Shown: one piece after another, positions 33,090 through 44,123 of the stretch
Numbering within the stretch: the first letter of the stretch is position 1
How the letters are laid out: every line of letters begins with the position of its first letter
Assembly: GCA_037178855.1 (NCBI GenBank)
Contig: JASJZC010000002.1
Location: forward strand, 8,816,501-8,880,500
Reading direction: 5' to 3'
DNA from: Oscheius sp. JU75
Taxonomy: Eukaryota > Nematoda > Chromadorea > Rhabditida > Rhabditidae
Length of the DNA stretch: 64,000 bases
The notes under the pieces: model-generated
The model's database searches: none
What the model saw: only the letters and a program-made list of their open reading frames with translations
Told to the model about the DNA's origin: nothing
Made by a program: the position numbers and the translations under genes

Positions 33090-34417
33090 TGGTACTGAAA
33101 AGGTGAACTTCGCTACATTTTCAAGCAATTGTGAGGGAAACTGGGGAAAGAAGAGAAAACCTGGCTCAAATGGAGTTGACTCGCCGCTGCCCATGGTCAA
33201 TCGATAGTCGAATGACCAAACAGCCCGATACGCTCGATGACAATCGCTTTTTTCAGTCAAAAGTTGAGATTTTTTCGGCAAACTATGAGAGAATGCAAGG
33301 CAGGAACGAATTTCTGACTAGAAGAAGCTAGGTCGGGTTGCTTAGTAGCAAAATGCGCCTTTTGAATGGCAAATCGGCCTAGGTTTCTTGACCGAGCGAA
33401 TGGTTGTAAATTGAGAGATTGGGGCGGGGAGAAACAATCAAACAAATGGGTAGGAAAGGAACAAACAGGGGTCGTTTTCTCTCACGTAAAGAAGAGAAAT
33501 GGTGGACCGATACATAGCGCGACCGTTTTCCAAACAAACAGTTGGTACGGTTTTGTCAAAGTAAAGAGCGAGTGATTCACCGGTGTGGAAGAATCGAGAA
33601 AGAGTAAGAAATAACAGCTTTCACAGAGATTTTACAACGTTTCGGACTGATGAAATATACTGCTCTAACTGTTATGCAACTAATTAGTCAGCCCCTACTT
33701 CATTTTTTTGTTCAAAACAAGCTATCTGTTTGTTAGGAATTGTTCTGGGCTGTTGTATTAGGTCTCCAAAACGTTGGAAAGTACGAAACGAGTTATTTAG
33801 GCACAACAAAAACGCTAAGAAAAAGATAAATAGGATGCTAGAAAAGCATCTTCTGTCTATTTTCCAGGTCTCCTACGGTCGGTGAAACAATAAAACAGCA
33901 AGTAAAACAGGAGAGACAGGGAAGAAGGCAGAATTGGATAAACAAATTTTATAGAAGTGGCAATTTACCTTTTAGAAATCAAATAGAGAAAGAAGTAAGG
34001 TCAAGAAGGCAATTTGTAATCAATTTTGGTGCATGAGAACGAGACAAATTGCTATATTTTCCTCAACGGCCGCCTCGCCTCTGGCCGTGACTTCGAAAGT
34101 GACGTTGTTTGCCAGTAAGTAGTGGAGAAAAGCCATTCGGCAAACAAATAAGAGTAGAATGGGGTGAAAGTACGCAGGTTCTGGTCAGATATCAGGAGGA
34201 AATAGTCTATATAGGGGCCGAAAAAAAGGAGACAGACGCAATCGATCAACAGAGAGTGAGAGTCATGTAAACAAGTAGAGACGGGGGAACATACGCCGTT
34301 TGGTCAAAAATAAGATAAGATAACGAAAGTTCTAATAACAAAAAATGTGGAAAAAAAGCATTATGACAAATTGCAAAACTGGTATGGACAGATTGGCATA
34401 TAGGGGGGAGGATATGA
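33090..34417. other. Intergenic stretch, no supported gene
   Basis: This is the 5' flank of the nucleoredoxin gene and the 3' flank of the minus-strand gene ending at 34418. It is AT-rich and purine-rich on the plus strand (33900-34000), with no exon-like frame. Confidence 0.45.
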
Positions 34418-37400
34418 TCACATTCGGCTGCCGTCGCACTCCTCGACGATGGCGGCGATCATCTCCTTGGTGGCCTGGAAAACCATATTTTGAGGCTAAC
34501 TGGAACGATTTTTAGTATGTTTCGGGGTAGAATTCTAGTATTTTGGGGTGTGAACAAATAACGTAAAAAATGTCTTCATTTCGGCCGAGACCCATACGTG
34601 GAGCTTTCAAGTTACAAAATATTGCAGACACGATACTGTTTGTTCTGGCTCTTTCACTAGTTTGGATTACGGGTAAACAATCAAGATGTGACTGTCAAGC
34701 AGACATGTGCCTTAATTGCCAGGCCGAGACCATTTTCGGTACTTCCCCTTGCTAGGACGAAATTATTCTGGGACCAAGATTGACTGAACCTAGGCATTCA
34801 TTGCCCGTAGAGACCGGCAGAGATCAAAGTAGGGACCTATCGAATGCCAGTTCGTCCTAGCAAGGTGAAGTAGATTTCAGCTATCAGGGATGCACAACAG
34901 AAATCAGTCATTTTGTAATGTTCTGCAAAATTGATGAGCCACAAATCTCAGCATGTTCTACTTGTTCACCTTATGCTATATACTCCGGACTGCCTATGTT
35001 TCAGCCTCAGTAAGCTAATAAAAAAACCTACTTCTCCACCACTCTGCAGCGACTTGGCATCCGCCGGCGAGATTAGCATTCGTTGTTCGAAGGACTTCAC
35101 CAGAGACTGGATGCCCTGTTCGAGAAGGCGTTCCGGGACGTAGGTCCTGAGATCGGCCTGATACATCAGATCGTCGTCTTTTCTGATTTCTATTGTGATC
35201 TTGTCCTCATCGAAAGAGGATCCTAAATGTGCGTTTACAATGAAAAAAGATCAAATTACTAGTATCGGCCTTCAAGACGAGCTCTGCGCCTAGCTTGGCC
35301 AAGATGAGATTGAGAAACTGTCGGTGCGATTCGAGTCCTCGGAAGCCGTCCGACTCGACTTCCGTCATCGACAGTCGGCACTCAATGCTGTCCTCCATCG
35401 AGAGAATATCGAATTCGTGTTTGTTCTGCTCCTGGTAGAAGGAGGTGGTCAAGTTGCTGGAAACTGTGTTGTACAACCAGCAGAAAAAGTGGAGACTGAC
35501 CATAATTCCTCCTCAATAGGCTCACTTTTCTGCGAATCCTCGTCATTTTCACTCATCGACTCGGACGGAGAGAGACTAGGCTCCTGTTTGACTAGAAGTT
35601 CGCTGTCAGCTGGCTGAAAAACTATATTTGTAGGGGTAAGAAAAAGCAAATTGCTTCGGAAAAGAAAGCAGTCACACCGGACAGTGGCATGCAGTAATGA
35701 ACTTGCATGCATTGAGTGAAGCCCACGGGTCGCAAAAAAGATAAATCTGGCCGGGGAATGGCCCACACTACTACCTAAATATGTTTGGGTAAAATGCAGT
35801 GGTCAACTGATCTCGGCCACCGCAAAGAGAGGAAAATCAACAGGGGTAATAGTTACAGCTTACAAATGATCGAAATAGTCATGCGGCCGCGTAAATCGCT
35901 ACATAAACAAACCTTTGGAGTAAGAAAAGGGGTTGCGCAAAAGTTTTTAATGGCAGGGATTCAGTTGACAAATGGTAAAATGGATATTTTAATGTTTTTA
36001 GGTCCGGATAAACTGTCTCATCTTTTTATCGAGAAATGAGATACTGTTTGTATCAGTATCTTAGGTCATTTGTACCGATTTTAGCCAAAGGAACCACTAA
36101 AACTGCAAAAACGTATGCCCAATTAATTAGTGGTGTAGCCTGTTCAAGAGATAGAGAGAATATTTTAAGTAGCGCGGCACCCATTTTCTTCGTTGCGGAT
36201 CGAAGGTTTGCATTGGAAAAGTTGGTGCGCAGCTCATTGGGAGCGCTCTCTTTTTCCTGAACAGACTATACGTTCCGCGGACTGAAAATGCTGAAGTTAG
36301 GCATCATAGTACAGCGTCTAGCGCACTGGGTTGTGATTCTGTGCGACCCGGGTTCGATCTCGATCCCTTTTTGGAAAAATTTTGGACCGCAGAGATCCAC
36401 TTGACTCCTGGTTTGATCCCGACTGATTTTTTTCATAGCTGCTGGCTGAAAGGGCCAAAAAGCAGTCAAAGAGAAGGCTGGTTATACGGAAAGAAAATGC
36501 TTACAATACGGTCAAAGCTCGTCTCTGTCTCCATCTGGTTGTTGTTTCTCTCCTCTGCCTCTCCCTCCTTCCAGAACTGCTCGGCCAGTTTCTTCCACTC
36601 TCTCGACTCCCACGCTTTAGCTTCTAAACTTTTTTTTAACCCCGGGAAACGAAAGAGAAACTGACCAAATTTGAATTCAAAGTCGCGGTGCTTTTCCAGG
36701 AATCGGACGACGGCTTCGGCAATCACCGTCACTGTGCTCTTCTCGACCAGCTCGAGTTTTTTGACCAGATCAGCTGGACAGAATGTCTTTTCCACGAGCG
36801 ACGTGTACATCTGGATGGCCAGATCGGCCTCGAATAGGTGTAATTCTCTTCTAGACATACTTGTTCAAGGATTTTCAACAAAAACTACCGTCTTTCGTCG
36901 GGGTTATCGCTCAGCTGGAGGTAGAGAGAGCAGGCAGCGATCCAGTTCCAGTTGTAGATGGACAGGACGATCTGCTCTCGGTGTCTGTGGCTGAATTCGG
37001 CTAGAAATCATTAACTTTTGGGAAAAAGAAAAACTACTTCTGGCAGGCGATTCCTGTCGTTCTATGCTAAAGTTCTGGCCAAGACGGGAGCTGAACGCGG
37101 AGAGGAAGTGCTTGATGTGCATCGGGATGTAGGGACTGCTGTTTATGCTCTGAAAATCCGTCTATCTGTCTCTCCATTATTCAGTCTCTGTACTGTATTT
37201 CTCTCTATAGTGAATTTCCAATTTTTTTTAAGAGTAGCAGTTTAAAGAACTTCCTGCTTTCGCGCCAAAAATCTCCCCTTATGAACTAGGTCCGACCTTT
37301 TCGCGATTTCAGCCTATTTGGGATCACTTTTGTTGTTTTTACTTTGAGATCCAATTCAGCGACCAAGAAACAAGTCAAGTCAGCTCAGGAGATATCTATT

Positions 37401-38297
37401 TTGGGAGAATGTTGCTTCTATCATGGTCGCTAACATTGGGGGGGGGGCATTTAAATTTAGGTACAACTCTTCGTTGGAAACAGAATATGTCGCTCTGTAT
37501 CGAAAAAAAACGAACCGAAGAAGATATAGGTAGTTTGACAATTTTCGAAGGCCAGCGGAAGTCTCCCGAGTCGAAGAGCCGAACTGTCACGGCCTGCTGC
37601 TGCTCCGGAACCGCTACGTAGTCCCAGGCCGGTCGGAGATCCATTATCACGTCCCTTTCCTCGATTTGGAGCTCCTAAAATGGATATGAAGTTTAAAAAC
37701 GACAAAAATACGATCGCTTCCTCGCAAATTGGTCTATAAAATGCCCAGATCGTCTTTACTAACGCCAGGTTGCCTGTGGAGTCGGGCTGAAGAAAAGGCT
37801 GCAGTACTGTGGCAATATGGTCGGCCAGAATGTTCAACTTTTCCTGGGAAATACCAACATTTGGCGGGAGAGATCATGTGTACCGGTTGTGAGGCCAAAA
37901 CTTCCTTGACATGACCGGTGTCGCCGATGAACTCAGTTAAATTGTCGAGAAATATGTTCGCTAGAACCGCATCAACGTATAAGGACCTAAAATATGGCAT
38001 TTTCAGGGGTACCACAAGCTTATTTACCCGTTTTCCGGAACAAAAAACTCTTCGGCCACGAACCACTGCTTTCGGGTGGTGAAAAACATCTGATGACGAC
38101 AGTCTGAACACCAATTGCTTGATAAATCTCGGGGAAAATCACCAGTAGTGGTGAGGACTGTCACGGTAGTTTGTAGTTTGGAAAGAAGAAAGTTGAGGAA
38201 CTTTTTGGCTGCTTTGCCGCCCTCTACGACATCTGTATCCTCGTCCGGCACGTAGCCGAGCGGCCCGGAGAACTTCTTGAGGACTCGTAGTGGACTC
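34418..38297 (-). CDS. Unrecognised multi-exon protein
   Basis: At least ten minus-strand exons show good codon bias and consistent GT/AG edges. The most N-terminal exon seen (38297-38040) includes SGPLGYVPDEDTD, VVEGGKAAKKFLNFLLSKL and a small Cys pair (WCSDCRHQMFF). Later exons read SLYVDAVLANIFLDNLTEF, EKLNILADHIATVLQPFLQP, MDLRPAWDYVAVPEQQQAV, HIKHFLSAFSSRLG, REQIVLSIYNWNWIAACSL, LHLFEADLAIQMYTSLVEK, an acidic Ser-rich linker (SPSESMSENDEDSQKSEPIE) and a C-terminal exon set ending EMIAAIVEECDGSRM with TGA at 34418-34420. The protein is mostly helical with no membrane span. I do not recognise the family and the true start is unresolved; upstream lies transposon sequence. Confidence 0.6.
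36310..36366 (+). repeat. tRNA-like sequence in an intron
   Basis: A-box-like TAGCGCACTGGGTTGTGA is followed by B-box-like CCCGGGTTCGATCTCGATCC, then T-rich sequence (a possible Pol III stop). It lacks a visible acceptor stem. Confidence 0.5.
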
Positions 38298-38796
38298 ACG
38301 GTTATCTAGAAAGAAATGGTCAACGAGAGATAATTTGATAGGGTTGATGTTGATATTTTAGTATGAGACAGAGAGTGAGTCATTCTATTGCCTATACTCA
38401 GTACTCCAGACCTTTTTTTGACGTTCGTTACACAAAAACTGGAAGAAATGAGCAAAAAAGCAGCAGAAAGTCTAGAATCAATTGGCAAAAAATTTCAAAT
38501 CAGTAATTTTCTCGCAACATTTCCAGTTTTGGATCTTGAAATGAAGCATATCTCTATGTCAGTATTTCAAACTTATTCACCGACTGCAGATAAAATTTTC
38601 TGTTGGTATTCCCCATTTGCTCACCCATTTTGTCTGTTTTCCCGTCCTTTTTTTCTCTTGTTTACATATGTTTCGGTGACACACAAGCCGTGGAGATTGC
38701 CCTAAAATGTTTAGAAACAGGTGAACAGTTAAAATACCCATTTTAAAAACGCTGCGTCACTTATTTACAGGCTGATCTCTTCCCTCCAAAGTTTTG

Positions 38797-39935
38797 GTAA
38801 TACAATTATGAGTCACTCACCTAAATACGCAGCATAGAGCGCACATTGCATTTTAGAGCTTCGGGACCATTTCCAAACATTTTCTCGTGTCAAAAACCCC
38901 TAGAAAAAAAGGTTTCAGACAAGTATCTCATTTGCTTGAACCTCCATCTTCGAAATTTCAAAAGACGCCCGCGTCATAATATAGAGCTAATTTTTGAAAG
39001 AGACAACAATTTATTTCGTGATGAAACAAATGAGTTAGTAATTAGAAATGTCATTACGGACAGCAACAACATCTAGCAATCGTCTAGGCATCGAATCTAC
39101 GAGATTCTGGAGAGTAGGCAGTGGAACACGACGCCAAGCGTCCAGGATGGCTCGCTTGAGGATAACACCTTTATTGTACTGATGGCAACCCTTGCATACA
39201 TCTCGAACGATGGTACTCCAGAGATTTTCAATCGGATTCAGGTCCGGAGTGCAGACTGGCCACGGAAGGACATCAATTTGGTGAGTTTGAGGTCAGTTGG
39301 CATTATAACGACTGGCATGAATCGAGGCATTGTCGTGCTGGAACGTCTAGTTTTTGCCTTGAGCGGCAGCAGGTGATCTCGGAGCACGTCTTGGTAGTCG
39401 TCCGAGCTCATATGACAAGTCACAAGTGCTATCTCCAGCTTTCCAAAGCTGCTGAATCCGGCCCAGACCATTAATGAGCTGTCGCCGAAGTTTCGACGGG
39501 AAAAGTAACGAGGCTCTATACAGATCTCTCCAATAATGAGAAATACCGTCAGGTTCGTCGTAGTTGAACTTTTTTCGTCGCTGATGACCTGAACTAGCTA
39601 TGGAGGTGCACAAAACAAAAACTAACGTGGTTCCAGTTGCGACCGATGTTCCTTCGAGCAAAGTCGACCCAATCATGTGACGATCCAGGAGACGAGGTGC
39701 GGATTTCATTTTGTCTCTGATGATATTCCCGTACCGTTTGACAGCTCTCAGGATCGTCGATTTAGAAACATTAGCTCCCAGCTCGGCACGAAGCGTCCGG
39801 GGTTTTTCTTTCCTTCTGTGCAGTCTCTAACAACGAATCTTCGAACGTTTTTTAAATTTTCGAAAAAGTTTGGAATTGGTCCTGAAGCTTTACAATGCGA
39901 TGTGCTCTCTATACTGCAAATTTGGGGGGGTAACT
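38797..39935 (-). mobile_element. Tc1-like DNA transposon relic
   Basis: Minus-strand frames give MVWAGFSSFGKLEIAL, then VLPWPVCTPDLNPIENLW (the third catalytic residue region of Tc1-type transposases) and RRVPLPTLQNLVDSMPRRLL, with frameshifts between them. The flanks form inverted repeats of roughly 80 bp: 38797-38885 read in reverse matches 39850-39935 (shared landmarks TTTGGAAATGGTCC / TTTGGAATTGGTCC and TGTGC[GT]CTCTAT). Degenerate; not expected to be active. Confidence 0.75.
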
Positions 39936-40289
39936 CATGATTATGACGCGCAGGTAGTTCAGCAGGTGTCCCCCTTCGTTCGCATACGGGTATACTGACG
40001 TATAGGACTCGTTTTTCAGTTTTCAGTTTCTAACAGTGTTTATTGATTCCATCATGCATAAGCTCCTTAGAACATGCAAACAGTCTGATATGTGCTGCGG
40101 TAGTGGGAAATCCATATGTTGACCAACAACGGTAAAGCTCACTCATATAGGCAACTTTTCTATATTTCTCACATGATTAGCGGTTCATGAATACGCGGAA
40201 TCCGAACAACAGTTAGAAAATCTGAAATGAGCGATTTGGAACGGAAAACTTGAATTTGGGCGAATTCGCAAAAGAGCGGCAAAAGTTCA

Positions 40290-41000
40290 AACGAAGGGGG
40301 CTGCCGAACAATTTCCAAGCTTTTTTTTCATTCTAGACATTGAAAGACTCTTTACATCGTGTACTGTCTTGCAAAGAATTTCTCTGTCTCTCGCTTGTCC
40401 GATCCCGTCAGTCGTCAGCTGAGTAAGGAATCCCGAGTCGTTTGGTCGCAGTACATCCGCGAGGTCATGATCAAAAAGCTCGGCAAAGCACCGAAGATGG
40501 GAGGATCCGGATAAATTGTCGAGGTTGACGAACGCTGTTTCAAGGGAAGAAGAAAGCCAAACCAAGGACGATACCTCCAAGGCAATCGGTATGGGCATCA
40601 GGGTCACCGGACAAATAATTATCTTCGCAGATCCCAGGGTGGGCACAGTCATCTCTGAAATCTTTTAATAATTTTAGGTCCATGGCTCTTTGGATTGATC
40701 TGTCATAGCACGAAGGATTGTAGGATGTTTTGGGTCCAGGACAGAACTGCCACCACTTTGATGCCGACTTTGGAGCAGCATGTGGCCGCTGGAACTACCA
40801 TCTTTAGTGGCGTGCCTATCGTCAGAGCATTCGTCATGGATTCCTTCATCAAGCCGTCAACCAGTCTTAATTTCATCGATCCGAAACATGAAATATAGCA
40901 GGAATACTTCGAATTTGTATAATTGTCATTATACGAGGCAGTCCTTGTTATTATTTCTTGAAGTGAACCAGTGAAGGCATGAAAAGCTGGCTGGCCGTGA
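40290..41000 (+). mobile_element. Merlin-type (IS1595/ISXO2-like) transposase relic
   Basis: Plus-strand frames give WSQYIREVMIKKLGKAPK, then an in-frame TAA, then IVEVDERCFKGRRKPNQGRY, the family's first catalytic-Asp motif. After a frame change comes GPWLFGLICHSTKDCRMFW and VQDRTATTLMPTLEQHVAAG, then SLNFIDP. These match the order seen in ISXO2-like DDE domains carried by eukaryotic Merlin elements. Stops and frameshifts show it is dead. Its termini were not found. Confidence 0.72.
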
Positions 41001-41109
41001 GGCTTGGCGCAAATCTTAGGAGACTCTCAGAAACCACAACAAAACCGTGTATTTTTGCACTCCCCTTCAACTTATCTTCTTTTTGACCTTTGCAACAAAT
41101 TATTTTAGT

Positions 41110-41475
41110 TGTAGCTATACTTGGGCACGAGCAGCAAATTTGTTGCCCGAGCCGATTTCGAGCTGCTCGAAGGGGATCTCCAAGCCGAGCTGCTCTGCTG
41201 ATTTGATCGGGCCGAGCCGCTCGAGCCGGTGACCCGTCGAACTGCTCGGCTTGTTTGTTCTTTTCTTGTTTGGCAAAAATAACCCACTCTACTGTTCAAA
41301 TCTTGAGCATTACTCGTTCCAAAATGTGTTGAGTCAGTTAGCTAGAGATGCTGTAGGGATGCATCATGTTCAAAAAGCAAGCGAAAGTCAATATTTTTTT
41401 CAGCTCGAGCAGCTCGACTCGAAAACCTCCTTCGAGCAGCTCAAAATAGGCTCAAGTATAATATAGACTTCCGCT
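41110..41475. repeat. GAGCAGCTC-rich inverted-repeat element (MITE-like)
   Basis: Many GAGCAGCTCG/CGAGCTGCTC half-palindromes. The left end CTATACTTGGGCACGAGC and right end GCTCAAAATAGGCTCAAGTATA are inverted relatives (TATACTTGRGC). A related stretch in reverse orientation is at 43612-43712. Confidence 0.6.
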
Positions 41476-41555
41476 TGCTTTTTGAGCATTATGGTTTCCT
41501 ACATCGAGGTGTAGCAGGCATCGCAAACCTGGCCGATTAGGCCAGCTTGATTCGT

Positions 41556-43570
41556 GCCAAAATCACTTTCGAACATAGAGTCCCGCGATGGTCTCAAAAC
41601 GGACTCTCCGCGCGAATTTTCGGCGGGATTTCAAATGACCGTTTTTGATTCCTGAATTTTCTTCGACCTTCATTTTCATTTTTTGTCCCGATATTTTGAG
41701 TATTTTTCCTGTTTATTACGTAATTTCAACTTGTCACAATTCGCCTTTCGATTGCGTAGAAATAAAAAAACAGACAAACTCAGCATAAAGTTACTCACAA
41801 TCAATCTCCTCATCCGAGGAAGGAACGTCATCATTATAATCGACCAAATCACAAATAATAGCATCATCTTTAGCTATAAAATCTTGCTCAACAGCAATAA
41901 AATGGTCGTAGATGAACTTTTTGAGAGCATCGTCCATTCCGTAGATGTATTTGACTGCGTTATCTTCGAAGTCTTGTAGTCGATCCGTTGTTCAAGTTTT
42001 ACGAGTTTAGAATCTTAAAGTAGACACTAGGTGTGAATCATATGCAATAACCTGCTCCACGACGGCCGTATGATATGGAGCATTATCAATCACCAAAACG
42101 GCAGGACGATCTCCAGCAGCTTTTTTAAAGTTTGAAACGACTCCTTCCAGATAGGCTTCGTGTTGTGTCTTTGGGGGACACAATCTAAATACTTTAGAAA
42201 CAGAAGCGTGTGTTCTATATATTTATTCAGGCAAGAATAGATAGGTGATTTTAGAGCAAAAGAGGAACAATTCCCAAAAAATAGGGAAGCGAACGAGGAT
42301 CCCGAGGTACGATAGTACTCGTGGCGGGACCCACTCGTTAGCGCGCATTCAAATTGAGCCAGACTCAACACTTCGTATCTACCACTTGTGACAGTTTTGT
42401 GATAATCACCTCCGTCTGCAGTTCCGGATTTTTGCCAGTGCTAAAACGTTTTCCAGTATAAAAACATTTTAGTTACTTTGAAGGTGTTCTGAACGAATCC
42501 GGCTTTGCCAACAATTCCCAGGATAATCGCCCTTTTTCCCTTCGTAGATGGAGCTGTTGGACCGATGTTCCCGAACTGTGTCATCGATTGCAGTGGCTTT
42601 TCTGTGAAATGAGTAAGGCAAACCAATGGAAATACGAACCGAGGGCATCTCTATCAATCCAATCATAAGCAAATCCCATTCCCTCATAGAACCACGATTC
42701 GTCCGAGTAACCAATATAGACATTCTGAGCACGCCAGTCCTACATCTCCTTGAGAAATCTTCGTCGCCAAGCGACAAGTTCAGGACAATAGTAGATGATA
42801 TTTCTGTCACGAATACGTTTGAAGATAAATCCGATACCCCTCAGGATGCGGCAGAGAGTTCGGTCACTAACTTTAAGAGTACCGTGGAGTCTTTGATTGA
42901 AAGCAGCAACTGAGACGATTTTTTGCTTCACATACATACTGTGAACAGCTGTGCGAACTTTGAAGAGCGTCTTCGGGTCCGCCTGTGATGCCATCTTTTC
43001 TGTATGGATTTTCACGTGATTAACGCAGGGAGGCAGACTGGATCGGATTGCGGCATCGTTGTCGATAATCAGATGAACTGTGTTGAGAGAGATGCCGGTC
43101 ATGTCGCTGGTCAACTTGGATGGGTCGTCAGTTGTATCGACCACTATGAGTTTCACGTATTCGAGTACTCTTCGGATAATTTCCGTAGACTTTCCACAGA
43201 GCTTATTGCCGCCTTGTTTGCAAGCTATTTTTCGCCTATTAGACAGCTGAAAGAAAATGTAATAATGGGATATAAGATTCTCTAACCGAGAAATGCATCT
43301 GTATAGCGGAAGGAAACAGGTAATTCATTCCGTAAGCCGGGACACAATTTTTCTTCAAAAGACGGCGCTTTTTCGCAGGAATTCCAATTGTATCCTCAAC
43401 GGAAGAGTCATTATCAGCGTTAGCGCTCATATAAGCGTCCATTTTTGAGAGAAATTGTCAAAGAGAAACAGTTGAAATTAATTTATTAAGTTTCAATTCC
43501 CGCCGAAAATTCGCGCGGTGAGTTCGTAGCGAGACCATCGCGGGGCTCGATTTTCGAAAGTGATTTTGGC
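41556..43570 (-). mobile_element. 2.0-kb DNA transposon with terminal inverted repeats and a Tc1/IS630-like DDE transposase
   Basis: The left terminus (41556-41632) and right terminus (43494-43570) are inverted repeats of about 75 bp, starting GCCAAAATCACTTTCGAA and sharing CCCGCGATGGTCTC and CGCGCGAATTTTCGGCGGGA. Minus-strand transposase exons start at ATG 43442 (MDAYMSANADNDSSVEDTI). They continue KASDRTLCRILRGIGF-like helix-turn-helix sequence, YIGYSDESWFYEGMGFAYDW (first catalytic Asp) and AVLVIDNAPYHTAVVEQ (second). The usual NPIE third-residue region is not visible and about 190 bp of foreign-looking sequence lies at 42181-42370, so this copy is probably defective. No clear target-site duplication was seen. 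Confidence 0.78.
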
Positions 43571-43611
43571 GAGAGCTATAGATTCAAACGGTAGAGTGAG
43601 AGTTATTATTC

Positions 43612-43712
43612 GCAAACAAGAAAAGAACAAACAAGCCGAGCAGCTCGATAGGTCCTACCGAGTCGAGCTGCTTGACGGGTCAAAAACCGGCTCGAGTTGC
43701 GCAAGTATGACT
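43612..43712. repeat. Inverted relative of the 41110-41475 GAGCAGCTC element
   Basis: Read in reverse it matches 41213-41275 through GCTCGGCTTGTTTGTTCTTT and the adjoining TCTTGTTTG; it also ends CGCAAGTATGACTG, comparable with the TATACTTG end. Together they bracket the 2.0-kb transposon. Confidence 0.6.
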
Positions 43713-44123
43713 GAAGCCACATTACAGCCTCTTTCACCTATGGAGTCTCGTTCTTTATGCCTGTCGAATGTGTCCTTTTGATCTCGATTAATTTTCCTCC
43801 ACAATTTCGAAATCGTCTTTTTTCGAAATTGTTCGGCCTCTCACAATCTCGATTCCAAATTTCTCCCTTAGCGCAATTTTCTCTTGTCTTGTCGCTGTAC
43901 GTAATGCGTACTTGTTGTTATGCTCTAGCATTGCATGACCTCGTGGAGGATTTTGGCCCCTAACGTGGCTCTTTTTCAATAATTTTTTCACTCCGGCTCT
44001 AAAAGGCACGAATCCAAGCATGTTTCATCAAATTTTGAATCCGTGTAGCCACTGAAATCTTCCTCAGCCGTGTGCTTTTGCCTCTCTTCCCATTTTTTCC
44101 CTTTTAAAATTGTTGGTTTTCAG
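43713..44123. other. 5' flank of the RING gene
   Basis: A minus-strand frame at about 44021-43788 (contains ALREKFGIEIVRGRTI) has no supported splice partners. A TTTTCAG acceptor directly precedes the RING start codon at 44124. Confidence 0.4.

Noticed and set aside
43788-44021. Minus-strand frame containing ALREKFGIEIVRGRTI
   Set aside because: No family, no splice partners, and it lies between a transposon and the RING promoter.
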